Shown: positions 11,744 through 22,302 of the stretch, piece after piece
How the letters are laid out: each line of letters opens with the position of its first letter
How positions within the stretch are numbered: the first letter of the stretch is position 1
Origin: Phoebastria nigripes
Taxonomy: Eukaryota; Chordata; Aves; Procellariiformes; Diomedeidae
DNA length: 64,000 bases
Assembly: GCA_035582835.1 (NCBI GenBank)
Contig: JAYKAV010002662.1
Span: 1,500,902 to 1,564,901 of the forward strand
Direction of reading: 5' to 3'
The notes under the pieces: generated by a model
Told to the model about the DNA's origin: nothing
Database searches by the model: none
Seen by the model: the letters and a program-made list of their open reading frames with translations, nothing else
Position numbers and translations under genes: made by a program

Positions 11744-11824
11744 ACTAATTTAATATAGCTTGGTCTCAGTTCTTTTAATTATGTCTTTATAGTCTTTTAA
11801 TTAGCCAGAATCCTACTAATTTAA
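11744..11824. promoter_or_regulatory. Candidate homeodomain-type motif cluster
   Basis: Two exact copies of TCTTTTAATTA start at 11,771 and 11,793, 22 bases apart. They are bracketed by two exact copies of ACTAATTTAA at 11,744-11,753 and 11,815-11,824, 71 bases apart. The 22-base spacing is about two helical turns. ATTA/TAAT is the core recognised by many homeodomain proteins. The arrangement is seen directly; enhancer function is inference. Confidence 0.3.
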
Positions 11825-12003
11825 ACCACTCTTGTTTGGAGAGACTTCTGCTGAGCAGCTGTTCTCACTCAGAGCTTTCTCTGGGTTAGGAAGAGGAGCC
11901 TGGGATGTTTGCTTCTCCCCTTCAGGCTGTTTTTCTTATTTTGCTGCATCAGCAAAAGGTTGCAGAACAGAAATTGTTCCTCTGAGATAGAGGAACGTGA
12001 CTT

Positions 12004-12019
12004 ACAAATAATTATTTGT
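12004..12019. repeat. Perfect 16-bp palindrome
   Basis: ACAAATAATTATTTGT equals its own reverse complement. Immediately downstream (12,020-12,047) is a second small stem, GTCTGGAACCT against AGGTTCAGAC with one bulged base. Together they form two adjacent small foldback structures. Confidence 0.7.
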
Positions 12020-12269
12020 GTCTGGAACCTGTTTACAAGGTTCAGACAATAAAGAAAACCAAACCCATGGTGTTTCCTTTTGCATACGATACAGCTCCAG
12101 TTTTCCTTCAAACAAGGCAGAGATTAGAAACTTCAAGGACCAAGATGACAGCTCATCTGAAAGGCAGGGCTCATCCAAAATAAGAAAGGTCCTGGCAGCC
12201 AGGCTAACTTCCAGGGAAAGCAATTGGAAAGAGGGCTCCAGGAACTGCTATTTTATGCCCGTTGCATGC

Positions 12270-12337
12270 CAGACCGCTGGCTGCAAACCAGACCTGTGCT
12301 AGGTGCTGTACAGTCCCGAGAAAAACGGGGATCCCCT
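12270..12337 (-). repeat. Fragment of ancient amniote repeat tail
   Basis: CCAGACCTGTGCTAGGTGCTGTACAG followed by AGAAAAACGGGGATCCCC closely follows the remembered order of this repeat, where a tgtgctaggcgctgtacaaacac block precedes a phrase of the agtccctgcccc type. On the minus strand it is the same family as the plus-strand piece at 2,231. No subfamily assigned. Confidence 0.55.
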
Positions 12338-14905
12338 GGTGCACGGCACATATTAAGACACCAGCCCAGAGGTTCAGGGGGGGACACACGAGCTTCCTCA
12401 GCTCCCCTTCCCAAGAGAGCTTGAGCACAGGTCTCCTCTGAGAGGTGGCACTGAATCCTCTTTGTCACTGAGCTCCAGGGGAAAAAAAAGGATTTGCAAA
12501 AAATGCAACTTTCTGCATCACCGTCAGCTGGTGCTTCCAGCAGTGGTGGGAGGTGCAGGGCTTGGGACCTCAGGGCTGCTCCTCGGCTGCCAGTGGCACC
12601 CGTCACCTTCCCGTGGCTCAGCTCCGCTCTCGGCAAACGCGGGGTGTTGTCCAGCTTCAGATTTTAACAGGAAAAAAAAAAAAAAAAAGACAGGCTGTGC
12701 AACAGCTGTGAGGGATTATCAGTGTGTATCGCGCTGTCCTGCTCTGCAAGAATAAAGTATGCTTTAAAGTCCAGGATAGGCATTATTGATTGCGTTTAAT
12801 TGCTTATGTCCCATCCTAGGCAAGGGCTGCAGCGTGCCGGGAGTAATACAAACACACACAGAGGATGATCCCTGCTAAAAAAGGCCTGCCATCAAAGGGC
12901 AAGGCAAGAGACAGCAAGTGGGAGCCAGCCTGTTTTTCTTCTTTAATAATTCCTCCAAAATGTCTTTTGAAAGCAAATACTGAGGATGGTCCAGGGAATT
13001 GAAATCCATCACAGCAAGACAAGCAGACAGCCTTGCTCTTGCTGCAAGTCAGGAGGGAGGTGGGAAGAAAAGGGAGAGCCAAGGGGGAAAAGCGTCACCG
13101 TCGTGTGGCTCATTATCACGACTGTTTTGGTTGCTGTCTAAGTTTATAATCCAGGCTCCGTGGTACTATAAGAGCTCATTAATTTGGAGTCTGCACTGGT
13201 GAGTCAAACACAATTAAGAATAATCAAAGAAATGTCATCGCAAAATACACTTCATGGATTTCTTTTCAAAGTTATAGTATCACTGTAATTATTTGTGGTA
13301 TAAATTCATAGTGCTTCTCTAAACAGACTGTGGTCATTCTTGCAGAAAGACGAGCCCTTTGTAGTAGGAGAGCTGGCTCCAAACACCGCCGCGAGCACTC
13401 GGCTGGTTGCTGCCAGTGTTTTACGATTAGGAGGCGGTTTAGCAAAGTGCAGATAAGGAGCAGGCTGGATTTTGCACACAAGAAAAATAACTGACCTGTG
13501 CAACTCAGTGCCAGCTGTCGTGGCAGTTACAGAGTACAGCTGGACCTAAATATAGACAAATTTATGGGTGATAAGAATGCAGCAGTGGCTCTTGAACATA
13601 CTGGTCTGGACACAGACCTGGTGTAGGAAATCTCTAAACTGGTGTTTGTTGGATGATAACTCAAGGGATGAGACACTTTTTATGTATTATACCTTTCACT
13701 AAGCAGCCCCTCACCCAAGTGACGGGGTATTCGCCTACAAAAAAATCAGTATCCAGACCCAGGTCTGAGGGTGGAGGTGGAGGGGGAGCTGAGCAAGCCG
13801 GTGCTTTGCTGTACAGCTAACAGCAACCACAGCACGAGGGGCGGTGGGAAAGGGGACAGACCTCCCCTCTCTTAACCTCTCCGTGAGCCGACCGCTGTGT
13901 ACACTGGGAAGCAGCCCAGATCATAAAGCTGGGGGACAGATAGGTGGAAAAGAGTACTCCAAAAATTTCCACTGACCCTTTTTCAAGGGATGATTACTTC
14001 TTTGACTAAGTGTCTGTTCACTTGCCAGAACAGCGGGGAAATCAGACACTTCAAGCTACACTACAACCAATTCCTGTTTGCTGGCGTTGGGATGTTTTCT
14101 GGGAGAATATTTTTTTAGTTTCCACCTGCGTTCAGCCAAAGCACGATTAAATCTAATTTTCCATTGAGGTAGGGTAAAGAATACATTTATGATTATGCTA
14201 AAGACCCCTAGAGCTGTAAGAAAGGACTTGTCACCCTGAGAAATACGTGCTCTGCGAGGCAGGCTCCACTGAAGGACGCCAAGCACCGGGCTGAAGGAGG
14301 GGTGTCCCTTGTCTTATAGCATGGCTGGGAGTAAAACACATGCAAACCTGTGACTGTGCACTCTGTGTTGGTTAAGTCCATTACGCAACTTGCTCAACCT
14401 AAAAATGCAATATATGCCTTGGTGTCAGATGAAGCAAAACCTTCTCTGTTCATCTACGATAAGGTTTGGTGGAAGCCGGTGCTACAAGCAGCCTTGGCTG
14501 CTTGTTGCCCACCAAGGCTGGGATTTTCAGTGGGGCAAGGTGAGTTAGATGCCCATGGAGAACAAGATGCCTGCCTCATGTTGACCTCTGTGCTTGCAAA
14601 GGTGCCTCTTTTTCTTGGGTGGGCTGAATTTTGCCAGCTGCTGTCATCAGTCAAGTTTACAGCATTTGCTGAAGCTTGAGGTGGCCAGGGAGGTTGCAAC
14701 ACAAGCACCCTGTCAAGCATGGGGTGGAAAGATTCACACCTCCGTGATGGTGTTGTGTTTTCTCAGGTCTTTTGCTGGTGCGTCCTTCAAATTCCTCGCA
14801 AAAGTGTGAGTCTGCCTGCAGGAGGGAAATATGTACAAAGGGATTTAACTGATTGCCACCCATTAATTGTCCCATAGTCATGGTCAAAAACCTCAGAGAT
14901 GATTC
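12338..14905. other. Unique non-coding sequence
   Basis: No gene recognised. It includes a 17-A run (12,672-12,688) and an AT-rich, ATTA-bearing stretch at about 13,125-13,320 that could be a conserved non-coding element. The open frames around 12,253-12,636 and 14,350-14,679 show no domain. Confidence 0.55.
12672..12688. repeat. Poly-A run (17 A)
   Basis: Uninterrupted A run directly after TTTAACAGG. No SINE or retrocopy body is recognisable upstream, so it is treated as simple repeat. Confidence 0.85.
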
Positions 14906-14968
14906 CTATTATTATTATTACTGCTAATCATAATAATGATTCTCTGTGTTATGGTAGTACCTGAGGTG
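14906..14968 (-). repeat. Fragment of ancient amniote repeat tail with ATT microsatellite
   Basis: Starts with a (ATT)n patch, then CTGTGTTATGGTAGTACCTGAGG, matching the remembered tattattatt, gtattatggtagtgcctagagg order at the far end of the same tail family seen at 2,231 and 12,270. Confidence 0.45.
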
Positions 14969-17900
14969 TAAAAGTCTCCACTGATTGCTACATTTAAATC
15001 ATCACCATTCCCTGGTCAGCATCCAGTCTGATCTACAAAAAACAGTGATGCTATAATCCTAAAACCAAAACTAAAGCTTTGGTAGGGATTTCTCCAAGTC
15101 AACCTGAAACTAAGGCACCAGCTGAGCAAACCTCCTCCCAGCCAGAATCAAAGCCCCTTCCTCAGCCAGCCACTAATTTTTTATTGCCTTTATTTGCATT
15201 TCTTTCTCACCACATCAGTCATCCCCAGGGTGCCCAGTGTTTCTTGCTGCGACCTGTAGAGGGAACTGTGCAATATAGCAAAACGGTCCAAAACAGTCTG
15301 GTGTGTCCCCTTCCAGGAAAGGGTGTTCCTCACCTGTCCACTCCATCCTGAAGCAGACCTCACTTTTTCCACTCGTATCATTTGATCTCAGGTGGGCTGG
15401 GATCAGACCAGGCTTCCCGTGCAAGGCGAGATGCACACGCGCCGGCTGTGGGCAGCAAACAAAAGGTGCAAAACACCATGCAATCCCATTTTCTTTTTCC
15501 TTTATTTTTTTTTTTTTTAATGAAAAACAGCTAGTTGGAGGAATTTGTCCATTATTTTGACTCATGGTTTCTCAGTTTTTGGGGGCTGCCAGTAACAAGT
15601 TAGGAAAGGGCTGTTTCAACCCAGGATAGAAGTGGCCAGACTTCCTGGGCCCCTGGCCAAGGGTGAGAGGAGCCCAGTGTTTCTGGAGAGAGCGCTGGGC
15701 TCGGCACTACAGCTGTGGTTTGGGTCCTGTTTTATTGTCTCTCATGACACTGAAATAAAATGACTCAGGAGACCCTGGAGCCAGACAAGTCTTCCTTGCC
15801 CCATGGCTGAGTTGCAAAGCAGAGTCGACACCATGGCAAAGCAAGCCCACTCCCCTCCATCCAATGCAGGGTTGTGGTGCTCCTTGCTGCAGGTAACAGT
15901 TCAAGACCACTCAGCAAAAGCCTGGCAAAGTAAAAAGCCACCCTGACCGTGCAGATGTGCCCATCTCTTCCCATCTGCCCAGCACAGAGCTCTGGGTTTC
16001 TTGCTCCTGCCCGGCAAGGCAAGGGGCCAGGCAGACTTTCTTAGTCATCGCTAGCTCTGCAGATATTTTCTGATGGCATGAGGCGTCGATTCTGTCAAAC
16101 TTCAGTTTTGCTGATGTGGCAAAGTATGGCCTGACTCAAAGCCCCTTGAAAGGAGCAGAAAGATCTGGCTGAGGCTGGAAAAGCCAGTGGTTTGAATCTA
16201 CTTTTCTCCTGACACTGGTGCTATGGAAGAAATGAGACTAAAGCTGGAAGTGACTGATGCTGAGGTCTGCAGATGCCCAATCCCTCCCCCAGGATTTCTC
16301 CCCCGGAGAAGTTCCTGTGTGTCCAGAAAATGCAAATCTCCTTGGAATGGGATAATATGTTGTTGTGGTGGATGAATATCCCCTAGCCTGCATTTCTCTT
16401 CATTCCCCTGGAAAAAAACAACAACAGAAAAACAAACAAGCAAACAAACAAAAAAACCTGTAAATATTTATTTGGTGGCACCTACAAGATTAAAAAGGAA
16501 TTGAACTGGGTTTTAAGACCTGCAATTTTTAACATTTCTTGGAGGACTGCAGCCTTGAGCACCCTGGGTTCGCTCTCTGCCCTACAAGATATAGCAATGC
16601 AGAGCTCCCCAATTTTTTAATATTTTTTTTTTTCTAAACCAATCAACCTGCAAAAGTAGGGAAAAGATCACCACAGCCTTGCTGAGATTTTTAACTTTAC
16701 TTATCAGCCCCATCCCTGTCTGTGCAGTGGAGAGAAAAGCCCATCCTGTGCCATGATGGCACCACACTCTGTCTCAAGGACGTTCTCCAGATCTTCACCC
16801 CATCCCATGGAGCAGTGATGGTTCTTTCACATTTACAGCCATGGGACCCTCGTGGTGGTGGGACATAGTTTGACTTTGGCAAGTGAATCACAGCCAACCA
16901 CACACTAATAAGAGTCTTCACAAACTGTGGTGATGACTTTTATCCAGCCCATTTTCAGGGCAGAAGCAGGGGTGAAGTGTCAATCTTTCCTCCTGCTCTT
17001 TACCTCTCCAAAGGGAGCAGCATCCCTCGCTGACATTAAAGGCGACTGAGCGAAAAGGGCACGAATATAGGCCAGACTTTATATAATTATATAGGGAGGA
17101 AAAGTGGGATGTCTCTTTGTAGAGGCTGGGAACGTTCCACTGGAAAACTAGGTTAAACTGAAAAAAAGAAAGAGCCTCTGTAACCCAGAAATAGCTGGGA
17201 GGTTTAAGTATAATTTTCCAGCCCTGTGTTATTATGGTGCTAATTCAGGTCTGAGAAATAAATGTAGGTAAAGGTCTCCCAAGGTCAAGAGGAGAAACAA
17301 ATCACACCCACAGCTTCCTTTTCATAAAAAATCTCTTGTCCTGATAGAGCAATCTCCATTCACATGGGGTTGGTTCCTCTCACTGCGTGGGGGGCAATAT
17401 TTGTGTTTAATTGATTGATAGATTCATTAATTAATAAATTTAGAAATAAGGTAATTTTTCAAGTTGCCTGGAGCACATCCTTTCACCTGGAAGGTGAGTT
17501 TTGGGAGCAAGCAGAGCCTGGAGGTGCCTCACGTGCCCCGGGAGCCGAGATGGAGGCAGTGCTTCTGCAAGCAGAGAGCTGGGAGGAGGGACTCGCAGGT
17601 GCTTCACAGCCAGCAAGGAGCTGTGATTTCAGTTTGCGTCCCTGCAGCCTTCCCTTAGGCAGCAAGCGGTGGCACAGCTAAGGCCAAGCCAACTGCCTCA
17701 GAAAGCCCAGAGCAAGTTCACTGCAATGTTTATTGCTCTTTGAATTCACATTTCTTTTTTAGTTGTATGAGGCTAAGGAAGTTTAGCTCCCTTCATGGAC
17801 CGCCACCACGCAAGGTGCTGCACAGGAAGAAGGTGCCTGTGCCTAAGAGGGAACAACCTCAAAGCCACATCAGCCCTTGCCAGTCCACAAAACCCTGCTT

Positions 17901-20136
17901 TTTGCTGAGAGCAAAGTGACCTGAGCCACCAACGTCTCTGCCCTTTCATGGGAGGAAATTGCTGCTAGGAAATGTCAGCGATGCAAGGAAGGAGGAAGAA
18001 GTCAGTGCAACCATTTTGCTGGGAAGGCAAGACATTTCCCTTCCCCATCTGAAATGTGCATATTTAAACAAGTGCTAGGAAGTTGGGCAAAATAAAATGA
18101 ACTGGTTTTCCTTACATCAGAGCCAAGAACGCAAAGCCTTGTTGCTTTGGCATCTTCCAAGCCTCCTCTTAATGTGAGCTCCCAAACAGGGTGTATATCT
18201 GTGGGGAAGGATTACCAGCAACTGGTCTTGTTTCAAATGAATGTCCACTTGTTATTCCAGGGCAGTGGTTGGATACCTGGCAGCAGTTTCATCATACAGC
18301 CACCCTGAAACCCAAAAACTGATGTCCAGACCTGAGACAAAGAGGAAAATTCATGGCTCTAAAGCCTGAGTTCAGAGCAGGAAAGTGCAATGCTAGAAAT
18401 GGCTGAAACAGTTTGAAGGAATTGTGTTTTTTGGCCAATTTGATCTGCACTTTCTTCTTTCTTAAATGTCAGGCTTTCTCTGAGACTTGAATTGTTTTTA
18501 TCTTGATTTCCTTAAGACGTGGAACCTGTGCAATCATCGTCCCTCCAAGGGGCAGACAGAGGGGCCGGGGTGATGAGGTTGATGAGGATCTGGGAGAGGT
18601 GCAAGGGCAGGAGGGTGGGCACTGGTGTTACAGCTCAGTCACCATGCACAGAGCCAGAGAAAAGCAGCCTCCAGCAGCCGTGCACAGGACCACTTGGTTT
18701 TTAATTGCTTTTCTTCTTGGACTCTTTCTTCTGAGCGTGGTTTCAGCAGCACTGCCAAGTCCACNGATTTCCCCAGCCAAGGCTGCAGGCTGAAAAAGGC
18801 TAAATAGTCCTGAGCAGCACTCCTCACTTGTGATTGCTCCTGGAAGCCAAAACTTTGTCCCTTCTGGTTTTTATCCCCAAAGAGATGACAGGTGGTAACT
18901 CTTTTCTTTCGCTGTGTTTTTCTGAGATGAATTTAAATCCCATCCCTGTAGATTTTTGACTGGGAGAGCTCGGCCTTGCTCGTTATGACTGTTCACCTCT
19001 AAATGCATCAAGATGAAATCTCTTCGGCAAATCTGAGCAAGGCTCGGGCTAGGTATGGGGGTGTGTAAGAAGCTAAATTCTTAGACGCCAAAAGAATCTC
19101 AGCTTTTGAAGAAATGCCCCTAAAACTCCAGACCTCACAGCAGGATTTTCACTCTGCCATTTACATTGTGGGTCTTTAAAGGCCAAAAGTGATTTAAAGG
19201 CCAACCAAGATTTGCCCTCGCTGGTGCAGAATGCATTGGGTGGCACGATGTGAGATGTGAAATGAAATGAAGTCAGAAATACCAGTGAGGTCAGCTGTCA
19301 TTGTGGGACAGCAGGCAAAAATCACCAGTCTTGGAGAATTTCCATATGTTTTGCTCTCCTGCATCATCCCATGCTGGCACAGGAGACAGGACAGTGTATG
19401 GACAGTTTAGTGAACAGCTTTGCTTGAGTTGGAAGGAGCTGAGAGTCTTAGCTTAAGCTAACACAGACGACCTTGAAGCAGTGGCTATTTTATCATCTGG
19501 GAGCAATACAGCTGCAACCTCAGGCCAGCAGCTGTTGTGAGTTTTGGACCCCAAAGAAAATGGGAGATAAAAGTTGCCTTTGATCTTATTGGGCTGGGTT
19601 TTTATTGCAAAGTCCCTCCGTTTATAATTTACTGCAATCGTAGGTTGGGGAAGGATGGGAATTAGGGGAAATGGAGCAACACAGCTCGTGGGAGGGATTG
19701 GTCATTTTGAAAGCTGTGTCTTAGAGCCAATATGACTGTCTGCTAGGTCAGACGGGGAAGAGACTATTATTCNCCGTGCCCCCCTCCTCCTTTACAAAAT
19801 ATATCCGTGCCTGAAATTGCTCAGTATCAGGGACCCGTCCAGAAACCCTTCCTTATCTCTTGACTAATCATGCCTGGATGAGGCCAAACTGGAGCTTGCT
19901 TCATCTCACAAAGGACTAAACAAACACTCTGGCTCCCGGTGATGCAACTCCGAGTTGATTTTTCCAGTTACTCAACTTCTCTCTCCCTACGTATAATGTG
20001 CTGAACTTTGAAATAAATGCCTCTCTCAGCGATTTCAGCAATTTATGTCAAGAAAATCTGGATGCATCAAAGTGAGAGATAATATTTTCTGACACAGCAC
20101 AGGAATAAAGCTGCAGCAGTACATGTAGCTCCTGAG
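14969..20136. other. Unique non-coding sequence
   Basis: No gene recognised. It contains T-runs (about 15,505-15,518 and 16,623-16,633), an AAAC-rich patch (16,412-16,457), the 14-base palindrome TATATAATTATATA (17,080-17,093), an AT-rich TTAATTAATAA patch (about 17,405-17,450) and N bases at 18,765 and 19,773. A short direct repeat TTTAAAGGCCAA occurs twice at about 19,175-19,206. Confidence 0.55.
16412..16457. repeat. (AAAC)n simple repeat
   Basis: Starts as AAAAAAACAACAACAG, then runs as AAACAAACAAGCAAACAAACAAAAAAAC. Interrupted tetranucleotide repeat. Confidence 0.85.
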
Positions 20137-20232
20137 CCTTCGTCTCAGCTCTGCCACTGACAAGGTCTATGGCCAAGGGCAAGGTAGTTGAACTGCCTGT
20201 TCCTCAGTTTCCCCACTGCTGAAAAGGGAATC
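20137..20232 (+). repeat. MIR-type SINE fragment
   Basis: The order TCTCAGCTCTGCCACTGAC, then GGCCAAGGGCAAGGTAG, then CCTGTTCCTCAGTTTCCCCA, then CTGAAAAGGGAAT follows the MIR core and 3' region (agctctgccacttac, ttgggcaagt, cctcagtttcc, ctgtaaaatggggat) point by point. The sequence upstream and downstream fades into unrecognisable DNA. Ancient and non-autonomous, with no coding capacity. Confidence 0.75.
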
Positions 20233-21224
20233 GTGGCGTTTATCCCAAGCAAAGGAAGTGGGACAATATCATACAATATACCTGTAACACCGATGAAAGC
20301 TCTCTGTGAAGGAAAGGAAATGTGGACTCTGCTGTCTCAGCAGAGAGGATGTTTTATTCTCAATTTGTGCTAAAAAATGCAGCATGTAAAGAGGTGTTGC
20401 TGATTATTCCTAAGAATCAGCAACATACATTGCATTCAAAGAGCCTTTTCCATATGCTATTTCTGTTCTCTTGGCTGCTTCCCAACATGGGTCATTACCT
20501 CCTGCCTCTTACAATTGCCCCGCTGCTTCTTTCTGATACTGCCTCCCCCTTCCCCACCCAAAATGCCTGTACAGAGTTACAGGGAGCTTGGAGGGCTCAA
20601 CCCCCAGAAAGACTGAGTGCCCCTATGGGAGCTGAGGGCATTCGTATATTCATGAGAGCAGCTCGCAGCTTGAGGGATCAGACCCAATGCTCCTATTTTT
20701 ATGCAAACAGCCTTGCTAATGAGAGACAGCTCTCCTTCCAAACCCCTTGATGAGAATCCCAGAAGCCTACAGGGTCTGAAATCCAGAGCATCCTTGTGAT
20801 TTATCTGAAAGAGAGGGAAATGCAGGAAATTAACAGTGCCTCGAGGTTGCCTTTTTCCACCCCACGAAGGCTGGGGTTGATGAGCAGATCTTTTAGGGTA
20901 GTACAACCTGCCCATGACTCTGTTTATAGCAGGACACAAAATTGCCCAGCTTTGGCCATGAGATTCCCAATGACAAAGGTGATGGGTTTGTCTCACTGCT
21001 GCTCCCCATCCGGGAGGCACCTCGAGAACTGGGGGGCTGCCACCCCCTCTGCCCACTGAGCATCACCTTGGAGAGGCTCAGCCCTGGGCTGGGGAGCTGC
21101 CACCAACAGGAGCCCGAGTCTCCACCACCCACACCCTCAAGAGAGAAAGGTTCAGTCTGAATTTGAGATGCCCCAGTTGGAAAACCCAGACTTTGATGAG
21201 NTCCTGGGAGAGGAATTCATTCTC
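20233..21224. other. Unique sequence between two MIR copies
   Basis: No gene recognised. Open frames of 142 codons (+, 20,322-20,750) and 159 codons (-, 20,577-21,056) overlap each other, lack domains and are judged chance. N at 21,201. Confidence 0.5.
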
Positions 21225-21440
21225 TTTGCACTTTTCCACAGCACTTTATAAAGCCCTCTTTAAGACAGCCTGCCTTTTAACCCTTTTATCTTCACAACAA
21301 CCTCATGGCATAAAGACGTGCTATCTCTTTTCTTATTTACAGACAGGGAGACTGAAGTGTAGAAGAGCTTCATTGCATTCACACAGATGGTCTGTGGCAG
21401 AGCAGAGACCTCACACAAGTCTTCAGTTACCATCCAGTGG
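21225..21440 (-). repeat. MIR-type SINE, near full length
   Basis: Reverse-orientation MIR. CACAGCACTTTATAAAG (compare gcgctttacat) is followed by TTATCTTCACAACAACCTCATGG, CTTATTTACAGACAGGGAGACTGAAG, CACACAGATGGTCTGTGGCAGAGC and AGACCTCA. All landmarks are in the expected order and about the expected spacing for a 200-bp copy. It is one of the best-preserved old SINEs in the window. Confidence 0.78.
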
Positions 21441-22111
21441 AGTAAAATGTTGTTCTGGAATGCAAAATAGAGTGACTTTTGGCTCCCATACACTCTGTCA
21501 CATTATTTGAGTAACATCTTCCATGTGGGAGAGGCCTTTTTTGGTCCTTGGCCCAAGGCAAGGCTTTTGTGGTGTCCTCCAGCCTGAGGTGTTTTGCTTT
21601 CTCCTTTCATTTCAGAGCCACAAGGAAAATGCTCACGTGGAGGTTTGCTCCCCGGGTCCAGCTCCAACAGAGACATCTCTTCTGAGTGCTGCCAGGAGAG
21701 CAACACTTGCGCCTTTGGCTCCTGGAGCTCAGCTGCAAGTCGGAGGCGCTGATCTGAGCTGAGGTGACCTCAACCGACCCAAGCAGGCACTTCCACAGCC
21801 TCATCCAGCATCTGCAGATGCACAGACATGCTCCCTCGCAACCCAGATACCTCCGTCCCGGCTTCTCAAAAAGGCTTTTTCTCCTCTGCCTGCTCCTGTA
21901 ACCATCAAAGGAAATTTTGAGCCTTCGTCCTAACGCACAGAAGCATTTTTTTAAAGTGCTGCGCTGGGCCTGAAGGCAGTACTTAAAATGAAAGGTTTAG
22001 TGAGTGGTGCAACGGAAGAGGAAGGTTTGGGCAGGCTTGTTCTTTCCCTCTGCTTTTCCTGGCTACTCTCAGGTTTTGACTGGATTTTGTCCACCTCTGG
22101 ACCAAAGTTTC
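21441..22111. other. Unique non-coding sequence
   Basis: No gene, repeat family or RNA gene recognised. Confidence 0.55.
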
Positions 22112-22133
22112 CTCTCTCTCTCTCTCTCTCTCT
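22112..22133. repeat. (CT)11 microsatellite
   Basis: Eleven uninterrupted CT units followed by TCCCCCC. Likely length-polymorphic. Confidence 0.9.
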
Positions 22134-22241
22134 TCCCCCCGCTCTGAATTCACCTTAAGTAAATAGATACATATGTGATGTGTATTAAGGCTTAGACTAT
22201 ATAGCAGTATGTGTGGCATGCAGTCTCTCACTACCGATGTC

Positions 22242-22273
22242 AGTATACTTATCAGAATACTGATAAGTATGCT
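22242..22273. repeat. Near-perfect short hairpin (14-bp arms, 4-base loop)
   Basis: AGTATACTTATCAG (22,242-22,255), loop AATA, then CTGATAAGTATGCT (22,260-22,273). 13 of 14 arm positions pair. A run of T and a (TA)n tract follow directly. It resembles a bacterial terminator by shape only; in vertebrate DNA a cruciform-prone scar or repeat-associated expansion is more likely. Confidence 0.75.
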
Positions 22274-22302
22274 TTTTTTTTATATATATATATATATGTA
22301 TA
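22273..22302. repeat. T-run plus (TA)n microsatellite
   Basis: Eight T followed by about eight TA units and GTATA. It abuts the 22,242 hairpin. Confidence 0.85.

Larger units (their letters stand above)
11251..12269. other. Unique non-coding sequence with clustered AT-rich motifs
   Basis: No gene. N at 11,348 and 11,646. It holds the TTTTAATTA/ACTAATTTAA cluster (11,744-11,824) and the palindrome at 12,004-12,019. The ATTA-rich texture resembles conserved developmental enhancers, but conservation cannot be judged from one genome. Confidence 0.5.

Noticed and set aside
22242..22281. Stem-loop plus T-run resembling a rho-independent terminator
   Set aside because: The window is vertebrate nuclear DNA, and the stem is AT-rich and next to microsatellites.
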